Shown piece by piece: positions 1 to 11,059 of a stretch of DNA of 64,000 nt. The notes below the pieces were generated by a model. That model was not told the origin of the DNA. It saw only the letters and a program-made list of their open reading frames with translations, and ran no database searches. This stretch comes from Neoceratodus forsteri (Eukaryota > Chordata > Ceratodontiformes > Ceratodontidae): positions 606,427,501 through 606,491,500 of the forward strand of contig CM057456.1 of assembly GCA_016271365.2 (NCBI GenBank). Direction: 5' to 3'. Made by a program: the position numbers and the translations under genes. The number at the start of each line of letters is the position of its first letter. The first letter of the stretch is position 1.

Positions 1-1446
1 TTCTCTGGGATGAGAAACTACCTGCTCCAACCTCACCAGACAAGTCAGTTTTAAGCAGGGGCCCATTCCTAGGTTCAACCCCTCTACATAAACCCATTAT
101 GCCTCTTGATTCATTTCACTTTTTACAGATATAGACACCTGGGGGTATACACTCAAGGTGTTACCCCAACACAGGTTCCAATCCATTTTCCACCCACTTC
201 TCCTTTGTAGGTTTTCACTCAGAAAATAATAAAACACATGTACCACCTCAGACTCCTTGTCTGCCCTTGGGTACCTCTTTCTTTGACATCAGGCCCACCC
301 CCTGATCAAATATGTTACACTTTTGCCTACAGAAAGGGACCATTGCAGAGCCACATCTGGCCTTGCCTACAATTAACTTGACCCCTCTGTCTTACACAAA
401 GTGCCTGCGGGAATATGGAAGGAGCAATAGTAGTTTCTACTCTCCTGTTTCAATCTTTTATAACCTATGACCCCAAATCCTTGGTCATCTTATCCCCAGG
501 CAGGCCTTTACAGAAACCTACAGGACACCAAGGAACCTCCCATGCTGAATATACAGCAATGGTAAACAGCAGGTTCCTTAACTTTTTAACTCTGGGGTGT
601 CTTAGTAAACATCCTTTTAATCGCTGTGTTATTTTCAGCCATCTGTTACCTTGTAACCAATGTGAGAGTTTCACTTTTCCAAGGGTGACATTTTTTTAAA
701 TGACCTATACCCTCCTTAAATTTAACATACTGCAACAGTTAGGCAACATTAGCATTTTTAACATGCAGCATACCCCAGTCAATAATGTTAATAGATTTAG
801 CTGCATCAATATAAGATAAAAGCCTCTTCAGCCTCATAGGCTTCTTCTTGCTTGCTTGGAGTCTTCAACCCCAGCACAATATCATTAGGAACAATCTTAC
901 CTGGGGTCTCACATTCAGGTTCCATACTTGCATCTCCGACCTCCAACAGGTAACATCCTGGAACACAGGAAACAAAGGAATATCCTGCTCAGTCAGGGGT
1001 TCCTCCTCAAACCGAGCCCACAAATAAATTATCCTCTGACTCTTTGTCCATGTTCTCTAGCAGGAACCTCTCGAGCACCTGGCACCAGTTTTCCACCTCT
1101 CTGCATAGGTGGTCTGCCTCCAGCCATTGCCCATTTGTCCAGTGAATCATCTGCATCAGGGTCTCCACCTCTGGGGTGTTGTCTCTTGCACCTCCAGTCT
1201 GCCTCAACCTACATCTCTTCATCTTTTTCAGGCTTTTCCTTCCTCTGACCTCTCTGGTCCTGTCCAGGCAGCCACTTCTCTCTGTCTGTCAGCCATGGTT
1301 CTGGGCCGAACTCCACAGACTTTCTTCTCTGGCAGCTCCTGGTGCTTTGGTCCACCTGGGATACCTGGGAGATATCCACCAGAAAAACATCCCTCTTCAG
1401 CTAGTCCAGATGCTTCCAGCAAGTTATCCCACTGCTGACACCAAGT
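1..1446 (-). mobile_element. LTR retrotransposon internal region (leader and putative gag start)
   Basis: On the minus strand a tRNA primer-binding site lies directly inside the probable LTR edge, so this stretch should be the leader and start of gag of an LTR retrotransposon or old endogenous retrovirus-like element. The frames at 1503-1228 and 1222-1007 (minus) are hydrophilic and charged and carry no zinc knuckle, protease or RT motif. The gag assignment therefore rests on position only. No RT is inside the window; the rest would lie to the left. Frames are broken by stops. Sequence below about 900 shows no motif and may belong to something else. Confidence 0.45.
1427..1443 (-). other. Primer-binding site complementary to tRNA-Leu
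   Basis: The minus strand reads TGGTGTCAGCAGTGGGA. Its complement ends in CCA and matches the 3' end of vertebrate tRNA-Leu(CAA) (CCCACTTCTGACACCA type) with one mismatch. It sits a few bases inside a candidate LTR end (CA), which is the expected place for minus-strand primer binding. Confidence 0.6.
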
Positions 1447-1800
1447 CTGTGGAGGGGTTGTGGGATAACAGATGGACCAGACACCAAACTTCAGGTTCAA
1501 CACACTATCTCTGTGTGATATTTATTCAAAATACAAGAAATAACCTTCTACAATGGCATATTTCTTTTTCAGTTCATCAGTTTGCAGTAACAGACTAGAA
1601 ATGTATTTTCTCTGCACCTAGTCAGCACCTAATGACACTAATCTCTAATCCAATTCACTAACTAAGATGTACCCATAACCCTTATGCAAGCCCTCATTTG
1701 CTTACATAGTGGGGGCCCAAAAAGAAGAAAAAAACAAAACAAGCTATAAACAAAGAACCTCAATGCAGAATCACTGAAAGAACAGTTACCCCAAAGGGCA
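1447..1800 (-). repeat. Candidate 5' LTR of the element at the window start
   Basis: The inner edge is set by the CA dinucleotide before the tRNA-Leu site. A polyadenylation signal AATAAA lies on the minus strand at about 1522-1527, roughly 75 bases from that edge, as expected for an R/U5 junction. The outer edge could not be placed, because there is no second LTR to compare and no clear TG start, so the right boundary is nominal. Confidence 0.4.
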
Positions 1801-4019
1801 CTGGCAACAAATCAAGTTTCGAAGAAATACAACATGATACATACTTCATCATGGAATATATGCAAATCACCATGACATTTAGACTTTTTCAGTTTACATC
1901 AATATACATGCATTTTAAATAACACAACTAGCTTAATTTCTATAATAGTCACCTAGTACTTTTTACCATTATCAGAAACACCTAGTGCCATGGTATTTTC
2001 AACATTACAGGTTTCATAAACATAAGGTATATTATGACATAGTGCTATTACATACTTTATCCAACAACAATTAACACAACCTTTTTTACATATACTCTGA
2101 AGTCACCACAATAACCTCCCTGTACAAGGACCTAAGAGGGAAAAATGAAAATTAAAGAGGACACTGTAGCATAGTCAAGGGAGGGAGAAGGGGATGCCCA
2201 CAGGTGGCCAACCTTACGGACTAGAAATAGTAAAGGATAGATTAGGCTTAGAAATAGAAGAACTGTTGCAATAGATTTAAGAAAAGGTTGGTCCTCAAGA
2301 GTGGCAGGAGCTCCGGGTCACAGTGGATAGTACCCCTCCCCCCATATTTGTCCCAGCTCCTGGATGTAAAAAGGGAAGATGTATTCAATTGCTGCAGCAT
2401 GCGTTTTAATCCAGGAAACAGCAACAAATGCATGGTTGTAGCAGCTATCACTGTACCTCATATGAAAGAGAGCTGTTGTGAGATTGACATTTGGTCAGGG
2501 TTTCGTTTAAAGGCATCCAACCATAAAGGAACTGCTGCACAAACTCCACCAAAACTGTAACCTCACATCACTCCTCTGCCTCCTGATTGATGAAGCTGGC
2601 AACAGTGCAAGCCCATGTCATTATAGGGGATAAACTATTAGGTAAACATATGCAAATAGATATGTTACAGTGCAATACTTAAAGGCAAAGACACACTTGA
2701 CATTTCATTGGCAGTATCTAGCATGCTGGATGTCCTTAACCAATGAGTGATATGATGTCACCAACATACAGAAGACAATATATGTTCCTCATTAACATTA
2801 CAGGGCCCATCATGCCACTCCATTTCAGTAACAATGTGAACACCTAGGGTGGAAAAGAATGCCTCTGGTTTGTTCGGCCTCAGGTCATGATTAGCACTTA
2901 GTGTGTATTACCATGGAGTACTCCAATGTCATTCCAAGTCACACCATGGGCCCGCACGCAATTGCAATTTTGTGACTTAAAGTGGTCACAAAGACCACTT
3001 AGCACTATTGTTCTAATGTGTGTCCCATTGTGTTATACACAACAAGGTCAGACGTCACTCAATACATGGCTACACAGGCCACTGTGGCCACACATAGAAA
3101 GGGGCAGGGGGCAGGGGCTGGTATGTAAATTAGGTGCTGTGTCATGCACATTCACATGCCAGCCCATGCACACACCCCAGTAACACACCAAAGTACCACC
3201 CTGGAAGAACTGTCTGAAGCAGCTGTACTGGCTGATGCAGGCATCTGGAAGAGGTCAGTTTATCTGGCAAAGTGTGTTGACTGGTGATGAGGCACTGATG
3301 GCTCATGCTGTTGCTGTTGTGGGCCTGGGCTAAGAAAGGGGGATCCACTGCACAACAGGGAATGTAAATGAGGTGGGATCAGGGAGGATACATCTCCACT
3401 AGCAACTAATCTTATACCATTTATGTTTTGTCAGGTTTTGGTGCTAATGCAGTGGGAAGCCTGATGCACTCTGAAACTGCACCACCAACAACTGTGTTTG
3501 TGTACGCAGACACAGGTATGTTTACAGTTCTTTAAAGCACATTTATATAACAATGTTTTATTTGGTACATATTGCAACTATATGTCTACTGTCCTAAACT
3601 TTAGTAAATAAGTTTCCCATACCACAATGAAGTTTGTCCTGTGATAAAATAGAATATAAATGAATCACCAGACAATTCTGAAAAGCTAGCTGGCTGCTGA
3701 GCAATGAAGTGAGAGAAACTTCTTCGTATAGACTATATTATATCCTAAATTCAAAATATATTATAACATGAACAGCACAGATCCTGCAAAGTGAATGACT
3801 GAAGTGATGGCTTGCCCATGATGTTCTCAGAATATCAACATGTATCACAGCTGATTACCAGTATCAACAATGTCAACAATGTCCTCGCTCAACATTTGTG
3901 GGTCAGTTTATACTTGCTTTAATACACTCCAGGGTATGAAGTCAAGGAGGGAGAGCCACTGCCAGAGTGTAGCATTAAAGTTGGGAGGGAAACAAAAATA
4001 ACAAATTTAGACTGAAGAA
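1801..4019. other. No recognised feature
   Basis: No coding frame, repeat family or RNA gene could be recognised. The only local structure is a short perfect hairpin near 2979-3002 (AAGTGG...CCACTT). The frames present (up to 90 codons) show no family motif. Confidence 0.5.
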
Positions 4020-4830
4020 AGGGTGCTGAAGGGTCAGAAAAAGCTTAAGGTGGGTATGTCCCCAGGACAGAATAGGTTGCACCTCTGAATGCTCTGGGAG
4101 CTCAGGCAGGCTCTGGCAGCACTCCTGATGGACCTATTTTATATACCAATTGCATAACGAAACCTGCACAACCAAGTCCATTACAGCGACAGCTTCGATG
4201 TTATTGCTATAATGCACCTCAAGGCAAAACTTTGCCATTTCGTTGTTTCTAACTCCTTGATTAAGATGGGCATAATCCTCAGGGACTGGAAGGTGGCAAA
4301 CATAGTCCAGCTGCACAAGAGTGGGGTTAAGAAAAATACTGGGAACTAAAGAACAGTTAGCCAGACTTCCATTTAGGGAGTCTTTCTGAGTCGCTAGTCA
4401 AGGAACAGCTGATTGACTTTCTGGAGTCATAATGTTTCCAGGACAGCAAGCAGCAGAGCTTTGCAAAGAGAGGCCTTGTAAGACAAACCTTATAGAATTC
4501 TTCAATGCTGTGTCTTAGGTGACGTACAAGGGTCTAGCACTGGATGTTCTGCAGCTGTACTTCTGCAAGGCCTTTGACTCTGTGCCTTACAAAAGGTTAC
4601 TGAAGAAATTTGAGATGTGGAGTGGGAGACAAAGTCATAGATGGGTACAGAACTGCTTAGAGAGCAGAATGAGGGGTTCTACTAAATAGTTTGCCCTACA
4701 AAGTCAGGTGGGCAATTAGTGGGGTGCCACAGGGGTCAGTCCTGTGTGTGATCATCTTCAATGTGTTAAACTGTGACATTAGAGAAGGGATCTAGGGTAG
4801 GCCTGTTTGTGAAAGACACTATAAAACGAG
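4020..4830 (+). mobile_element. CR1 LINE, decayed RT fragment
   Basis: All three frames together spell degenerate landmarks of a CR1 reverse transcriptase in the right order. There is a GxxPGQ block near 4050, an 'RDWKVANIVQLHK' block near 4283, an FCKAFDSVPYK block near 4565 and a GVPQGSV block near 4720. The element is truncated at both ends and full of stops and frameshifts, so it is older than the CR1 copies at 28.7-33.7 and 43.8-48.9 kb. No 3' octamer tail is present. Confidence 0.8.
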
Positions 4831-5390
4831 GCAGGGTGGTAAGTAAAAATAAACAGAGCATACTGTAGGGCACAGAAATCCCCTACAGAGTCACTGCGAA
4901 CACCCAGGTTGAAAACCAATGAAGAGAAGTACTGGGTAACTTTTGATACCCAATACAATGTGCTAGCCCCAAAAAAACACAGATGCTGTTCTAAAGCATG
5001 GGCCTATTCTTCCAATAGATCCCACCCTGAGAGATATATTGGGTTCCAACCCCAGGATTTCTTTCATGAGGGGCCCCAATATGAAGGGCAGCTTAACACA
5101 AAGTCACTACACAGAAAAAGCAGCTGAGATGTGGCTTAGGGATAGCCCTCAGGACTTCTATCCCTGCAAAAGAGGTTTGGCTTGTAAATATGCCATACGA
5201 GGCAAGTGAATCTGTATTAGGCATGTGTTAAAAACAACAGAGATAAGGCAGTTTGTTAGCTGCTTTTCAGAATTTACTGTTTTGCTGTGTGGTGCTCCTG
5301 CAGCAAGATCAATGTAGGCAAGACCACCAGGCAATGCACAGCTGACATTGTGCTTTGAATTTTTATTTCCCAATCTGTGTGAATTGTTTT
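4831..5390. other. No recognised feature
   Basis: Unassigned sequence between the CR1 fragment and the L2-type tail. The part after about 5160 could be the body of the SINE or LINE whose tail follows, but no RT motif or tRNA-like head was found. Confidence 0.4.
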
Positions 5391-5495
5391 TTGTTTTTGT
5401 TTTTTTTACTGTCCTACCCAGGACCTCCTTGCAAATGAACCTTGCTCAATGAAAATTTCCCTGGTAAAACAAATAAATGAAATAAATAAATGTAA
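5391..5495 (+). mobile_element. L2/RSg-type LINE or SINE 3' tail
   Basis: The sequence TTGCTCAATG, then TTTCCCTGGT, then repeated AAATAAATG is the conserved 3' hairpin-plus-tail arrangement of L2-clade LINEs in fish and amphibians and of SINEs that borrow that tail. Only the last ~100 bases can be assigned. Without the 5' part it cannot be decided whether this was a LINE or a tail-sharing SINE. Confidence 0.55.
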
Positions 5496-6256
5496 AGTGA
5501 GACTGCTGAAACATATTGAGGTGAAGACAGGATCAACACGCTCATCAGGCAGGAAAGCTGGTAGATTTTTCACCTGGGGTGTTTGGCACAAGCTGGTCTC
5601 GTTATTTTGGAATATACACAATTTTTATGATGTTTATATTGTTTTCTCTTTTTTGTCCCATTTTAGGTACCCTGACAACCCAGCTTATTTAATTCTGACA
5701 ACGTATAAGGAACTTTGATAAACTGAATGGAGTGCTCTGGAATGAACCATAGATTGAGAGAGGAATGATTTCTGAATTAAAAAAAAACTCTCCTGCAACC
5801 CATTTGGGGATTTCTTTGAACTAACTTTAGAACACAGCTTCAAACATTTTTTTGTATACTGATCAACTGCTCTGAATCTGAATCTTGTGACTAGAATACT
5901 TTCTTAATACACTGTTTTGCACTTTTTTTGTTGTAAGTGGACACTCTTTGTATTACCCAGATGCAGGTCAAATGAAATGTAATTGGCTCTAAATTATTGC
6001 ACCTTGCACTTTAAGGGTGTCCTTTGGTAATTGAATGAGTATTATAATTGATGCTAATTAGGCAGACTATTTGATCAGCCTCTTTGCACTGTGACTTCTC
6101 CCCCTGAAGAACTTAATTTACTCCTAATGCACATGATAAGGAAGGGTCTGTTTGTTAGCAAATCTGCACATTCACACACATTTACTGCACTTTATGCTGC
6201 TAGGCCTTCTATCTTGTATGCACAGAATAAGCTTTGTTTTGCTGTGGTAATTCACA
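5496..6256. other. No recognised feature
   Basis: AT-rich sequence with no recognised motif or repeat structure. Confidence 0.4.
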
Positions 6257-6300
6257 TTAAAGGGACACTGTCAACCCCCTTAGGCCTCAAAGTGTCCCTT
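6257..6300. repeat. TTAA-associated short hairpin
   Basis: AAGGGACACT and AGTGTCCCTT form perfect 10-base arms around a 22-base loop, with TTAA at the left edge. The left arm resembles the ends of TTAA-flanked elements such as the foldback at 8.2-9.8 kb. This may be the remnant of one transposon end. Confidence 0.35.
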
Positions 6301-7094
6301 GTTTAAACAACATCTGGTCAGATCCACTACGGTTGCATAATGAAGTTAGTGAAGTTGTGTGGAATTGTTAATGAAGTATGGAGAAACAACACAATGATTT
6401 GTAAGTAGTAAGATTTGTTTTAGTTTCTGTTCTAAGGAAGGCATACACATTATTAGGAAAATACATGGAGGTGTACATTTTAATGGAAGAAATAGGAAGC
6501 AATATAGGTTTACGAAAGAACCCCAGAGTAAATGCCACTGATATATGTGTTATCCCGGGATGATATTGGCCTTACAGCCAAATTTGAAAGAAAACACAAT
6601 TGCACATACCCCAATAATGCTAAGCATCATGGAAAACATATGCAAATCCCCATGATGGTACAGAAGGTGACAGTACGTGAAAAAGTAATGGCATATGTTT
6701 AGCCTTGGGATTATTTACACAGGCTTTTTATTGTTTTTTTTTGTTTTTTTTTTTTAGAGAAACAGGGTTTTTGTCCATGAGGTGATGTAAGTTATATTTA
6801 AGCAATGCGTTGATGTCAAGAAGTCAGATGTAATGATGATGAACTGTTAGTAGAGAAAATGTGATAGTAACTTTCCGAGGGGGGTCACTTTTGATAAGGG
6901 CAAGGTAGTTATGCTTGTGATAATGGGAATATTAGGAAAGTATGAGGTCTATGCAGAAATGGAGTACAAATATGCACAGTTTCATAAGTACGTGCTCAGA
7001 GTGCAGGCAAATGTGATATGCAGGTTTGTTTTAGAAATAGGTAAAAATAATGATACATGCAATTCATAGAAAGATAGATAATTACATAGCCATG
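6301..7094. other. No recognised feature
   Basis: AT-rich, with a T-rich tract at about 6725-6757. No coding or repeat signature seen. Confidence 0.4.
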
Positions 7095-7245
7095 CAGGCC
7101 CTGTCCACACTACACTCGAAAAAGCTATAATGGATTCAAACTGTTACAGATTGTAAACATTACAGTGTGTCCACACTGCCAGTGGACAGTGTGGATAATG
7201 ATTTGAAAACATTACAGTCTGTCCACACTGAGTGCGATAGTGTGT
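7095..7245. repeat. Direct and inverted repeats of a GTCCACACT motif
   Basis: TGTCCACACT occurs near 7099, 7163 and 7218, and its inverted form near 7181. The block AAACATTACAGTSTGTCCACACTG is directly repeated (about 7155 and 7210), and positions 7161-7192 form a stem-loop. This resembles the ends of a small non-autonomous DNA transposon. No target duplication was established. Confidence 0.35.
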
Positions 7246-8196
7246 GTGGTCTCAACCCTGTAGTAGCAGTGCACATCCCATTGTGCACTCGGTGATGACA
7301 GCTGCATTTTGAGATGCCCTCCTACATGTCCTATGGAGTACTGTGTATATGGCACAGTCGATTTATGTAAATAACCATATTTCACTGTTATGATACACAC
7401 TTATGTTGTGGAGGTGACAGAAAGAGGTTTGAGGGAGGGGGAGATCTGTATGTTGGAACTGGGGGCTACATCAGTGAGAGGGAGGGAAGGGGAATGGGGG
7501 AGACAAGGCATCTGTTCTGCCAGTATTAGGGCACCTGGGCACAACAGACATTCATGTACTGCTGCTGTATGGTTGAAGACAGACCCTCTACTACTGCCTT
7601 CAGTGTTCCCCACTGCTCCACTGTACACAGTGCCACACATCTATTGTCCACCATAGCAGTGCTCCATGATGCACTCAGGAGCTCCACTAATGTATGTGTT
7701 CACTACTGGCACTGCTCTGCAGGTAGTATTGCTGCCACATCACACATGGGCAGGCAGGGTACTCCCAACACTTGGCACAGTGAGAAGAGTAATCAAGGAC
7801 AGTACACAGGTACCATCAGGAGGTGGCCCTCAGGGAGGCAAGTGTGGACAGAGAGGTAGGTTGGGTGGGGACATGGGGGTACACCCAGGGGGGTGCACAC
7901 ATAGCTGTCAGGTTACTGTGGTATGGAGGCATCTCAGTATTGCAGCCTACACCCATGCCCCACACTGCCATCTGCATATGTCCTCATAGCCTCCTACCTC
8001 CCTGCACGCAGTGAAACAGTGCTGCAATGCATGCAGGTATAGTGGTGGACTGGAAGCTACACGGTGGAACATTTAGACACAATTGCAATTAAAAACTGAT
8101 AAAGGTATAAAGCTGTAAATAAAAGTGAAATAACCATGCTGGTATGCACACCACATAAAGTGGTTCTTGGAAGGATACAGATTGGGGATGGCTCAA
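7246..8196. other. No recognised feature
   Basis: GC is higher than in the neighbours, and overlapping frames of about 100 codons occur at 7554-7989. None shows a recognisable domain, and they overlap one another in different frames, as chance frames do. Confidence 0.4.
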
Positions 8197-9818
8197 TTAA
8201 AGGTGTAGTCCACCCAGAATTTGCAAAAACATATGTTATGCAGAGTGTTTTGATTTGTATGTAAAGTCCTAGTGTGTCCTTCCCTCTGTCTGCTATTAGG
8301 AGTTTTTCCTAAATTATGCTGCTAGCTTTAGGGTAGTTTTATGACCCCTAGGGATCACCATCAGAAATAGGTTTATTACCTTCTGCCTCCTACAATGCAC
8401 CCTGTCTCATGTGACAGTGATGTAGCCAGGCCCATAGATTTAGCATATGCAGTGCTTTTTAAAATCAGTTCACAACAGCAGAACTTTGTAACTGTTCTTA
8501 TCCAGTGAGCACTAATGGCAACAGTTACAATTTAGCAGATGCCTGAGAGCTACCTAACTGGGGTTTCTTAAGAAAACAGCTATTAAATAGCTCTAATTCA
8601 CTATTTGTGTTTTCCGGGTGTGTCATGTCTAGCTAGCAATAATATGTGTTTTCAGTTTAAAATTAAATTTCATCAAACTATGCAGAATAATAAAAAGCAC
8701 AGAAATTGTCCCAGATCATCACTGGTATAATTAGTAAAGACTATAGTAGTTTTCTTACAGAAAACTCACTCAGTTAGCTCTAAAGTATTTGCTAAACTGT
8801 AAATGTAGGTACCAGCATTCTTCTTTTTTTTACCAGGAGAGACACACTAAAGCTTGTTTACAAGTGTGACCTAGGAGCACAAGGAAGTTAAGTGATTTGC
8901 TCAGGGACACACAGTACATACGTGGAGGCTGTGGGATTCAAACCCAGGAAACCAGGTTTTCAGCTCAGAGCCTTAGACCACCGCACTATACTGCCTCCTC
9001 TATTCTAATAGGTAGAACTGGCAGTTAGTGCTGATTTTCTTTGTGACATGATTTTAAATATTTTTTGGTTACAAATGTGAAGTATCTTTTTAATAAAGTA
9101 TAAAAATATGTATGTGTGAGTTACTTAGTCTGGTGAATATTTGTTTTATTATTTGAAAAAGTGGGATACACTAAATGTGTAGTGCAATGAACCATTGTAA
9201 AATGCGATCAAATGTGTAGCTGAAATAGTCACTGTCATCCTATTGTTTTCATGCTACACCACACACAGGAGAAAAAGTGACTTTAAAGTATTTTGCAGTT
9301 TCTAGGCTGTAGCTTCATACCATATACTTCATTTGTAAAAAAAATGAAAATCATGTCACAGAGCAAAATCAGCACTACATGCTAGTTGTACCTAATGGAA
9401 TGCTGGTACCTATATTTATAGTTTAGCAAATACTTGAAATCTAACTGAGTGGTTTTTCTGTAAGGAAACAGATAGAGTCTTAACTAATTATAGCACTAAT
9501 GATCTGGGCAATTTCTGTGCTTTTATGGTTGTGTATAGTCTGATGAAATTAAAAAGTTTTAAATTTAAAACACTCCTGCAAGCTAGACCTGACACACATA
9601 GAAAACAACAATAGTGAATTAGAGCTTGATTTAGTAGCAGTTTTGTTACAGAAATCCCAGTTAACTAGCTCTCAGGTATCTGCTAATAGGCTAATTTAGG
9701 ACAAACTCCTAATAGCAGACCAAGGGAAGGACACACTAGGACTTAACATACAAATCAAAACACTCTGCATAACTTATGTTTTTGCAAATTCTGAGTGGAC
9801 TGTGGACTGCTCCTTTAA
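8197..9818. mobile_element. Long foldback DNA element flanked by TTAA
   Basis: The sequence from 8201 reads forward and the sequence ending at 9814 reads as its reverse complement over hundreds of bases. The tips are AGGTGTAGTCCAC and AGGAGCAGTCCAC, each directly flanked by TTAA (8197-8200 and 9815-9818). The arms stay alignable past 500 bases, with a loop near 9120-9290. The right arm lacks about 200 bases present at 8325-8540, and the left arm holds a SINE at 8823-9001. TTAA duplication is the piggyBac target signature, but the tips do not match classical piggyBac ends, so the superfamily is open. There is no transposase frame; it is non-autonomous. Confidence 0.75.
8823..9001 (-). mobile_element. 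MIR-like CORE-SINE
   Basis: The minus strand begins with a tRNA-like head (GGCAGTATAGTGCGGTGG A-box region; GGTTTGAATCCC B box). The vertebrate CORE follows (TGTGTCCCTGAGCAAATCAC, then TTAACTTCC). It ends in an A-rich tail, seen as T-rich sequence at 8822-8831. It interrupts the left arm of the foldback element, and the other arm shows the unoccupied site. A short ATTC flank is repeated on both sides. Confidence 0.8.
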
Positions 9819-10388
9819 AACTGCAAGCTCAGTAAAAAATATACACTGCAGCCTCTTGCTGTACTGACATGCTTCAGCTGATGCAAAATACAGAGTAAGG
9901 TGGTGGGGGGCAGGGTTGGAGGATAGGTCTGAATGACACCATATACCCACCAGGAGGGACTTTCCAACTCCTGGAATGTATTAGTGAAAATGTGTGACCG
10001 GGAGAGGAATGTAAGCTGAACCAAGGCTGTTTAAACAAGTGCTGTATAAGGATGCAGTTTCAGGCTTTTTCCTTTCCTTCTGAAGCTTAAGCTTCTGATG
10101 CCCCAAGCAGCTCTGATAGTCAATTGTTCCAGCATGATAGATCCACCTCATACTCCTCCCACATGAACAAAAAAAAGGTGGGATGGATCCTTAGAAGCTT
10201 TTTGGGTGGAGGTGGGGGTGGATCTTACCCCCTCAAAAAAATGAATGCTGCCTCACACTACTCAGGTTCCAGTCCTTGTACCTCCCGCTTAAGAAAGAAA
10301 ATAGTGCACTGCAACCATTGACTAACATGAAAGTGTATTTATTTGAGGGTGGAAAACATTTATTGGAGGAGGGTAAGGTGGAGGAGAC
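9819..10388. other. No recognised feature
   Basis: Unassigned spacer between two foldback elements; no motif recognised. Confidence 0.4.
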
Positions 10389-10980
10389 TATTTACACCTT
10401 CAGTCAGTTCCACGGACAGAAAACATGACATCATTCCTTTTGTACATGCAAAACGTCTGTAGGCTCCGCCTACTGCAGCCGTAAAAACACATTTCTTGAC
10501 TGGTCACATTCAATAGAGGCTGCAGATGCAGCTGGTAGTTTAATTTGGATTGCTTTTTTCTCTTAAAAAGTGAATAACTGACTGCCCACCATACTAGTGT
10601 TACCATACTAAAATGTTTTTGTTTACATTTCTTGACCAAATCGCACTGCATCTTTCCTGGACCTAGTAACACCCCCAACACAGTCTAGCCACTCATGATG
10701 CAGTGGGAGTAGAGGAGACTACTGCTTTATGAGTGGCTGCACTGTTTGGGGGTGTTTCTAGTGTTCAGGAAGTGTACAGTAAGAGTAGCACAAGGATTTG
10801 AAGCAAAACAAAGCTAGATATTACTATACATTACCAAGTACTTCAGTTCTATTAAGCAAGGAGGCAGATAAAACAACCAGCAACATCATTGAATTTTGGA
10901 CGAGGTAAGCAGTCATAAAATGTGTGTTTCTACTTAGAAATAATAGGGTGCAAAAAAGGTTGACTGCATCCCTTTAAATA
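10389..10980. mobile_element. Foldback (inverted-repeat) element
   Basis: A strong palindrome is centred near 10712. Arms containing AACACCCCCAA and TTGGGGGTGTT, and GCCACTCAT and ATGAGTGGC, pair over about 60 bases. Weaker pairing extends to about 10480 and 10940. The right edge GCATCCCTTTAAA resembles the TTAA-flanked tip of other elements here; the left edge is eroded. No transposase frame. Confidence 0.5.
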
Positions 10981-11059
10981 AATATTGTCTATTTTGCTTT
11001 TGAGTGCTTGTTTTTTTCAGTACGTTATGCCATTTTACTAACAGAAGTTTTCCTTCATA

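Noticed and set aside
7554..8014. Overlapping frames of about 100 codons as an exon
   Set aside because: Three overlapping frames are equally open, no splice sites with coding continuity are seen, and no domain is present.
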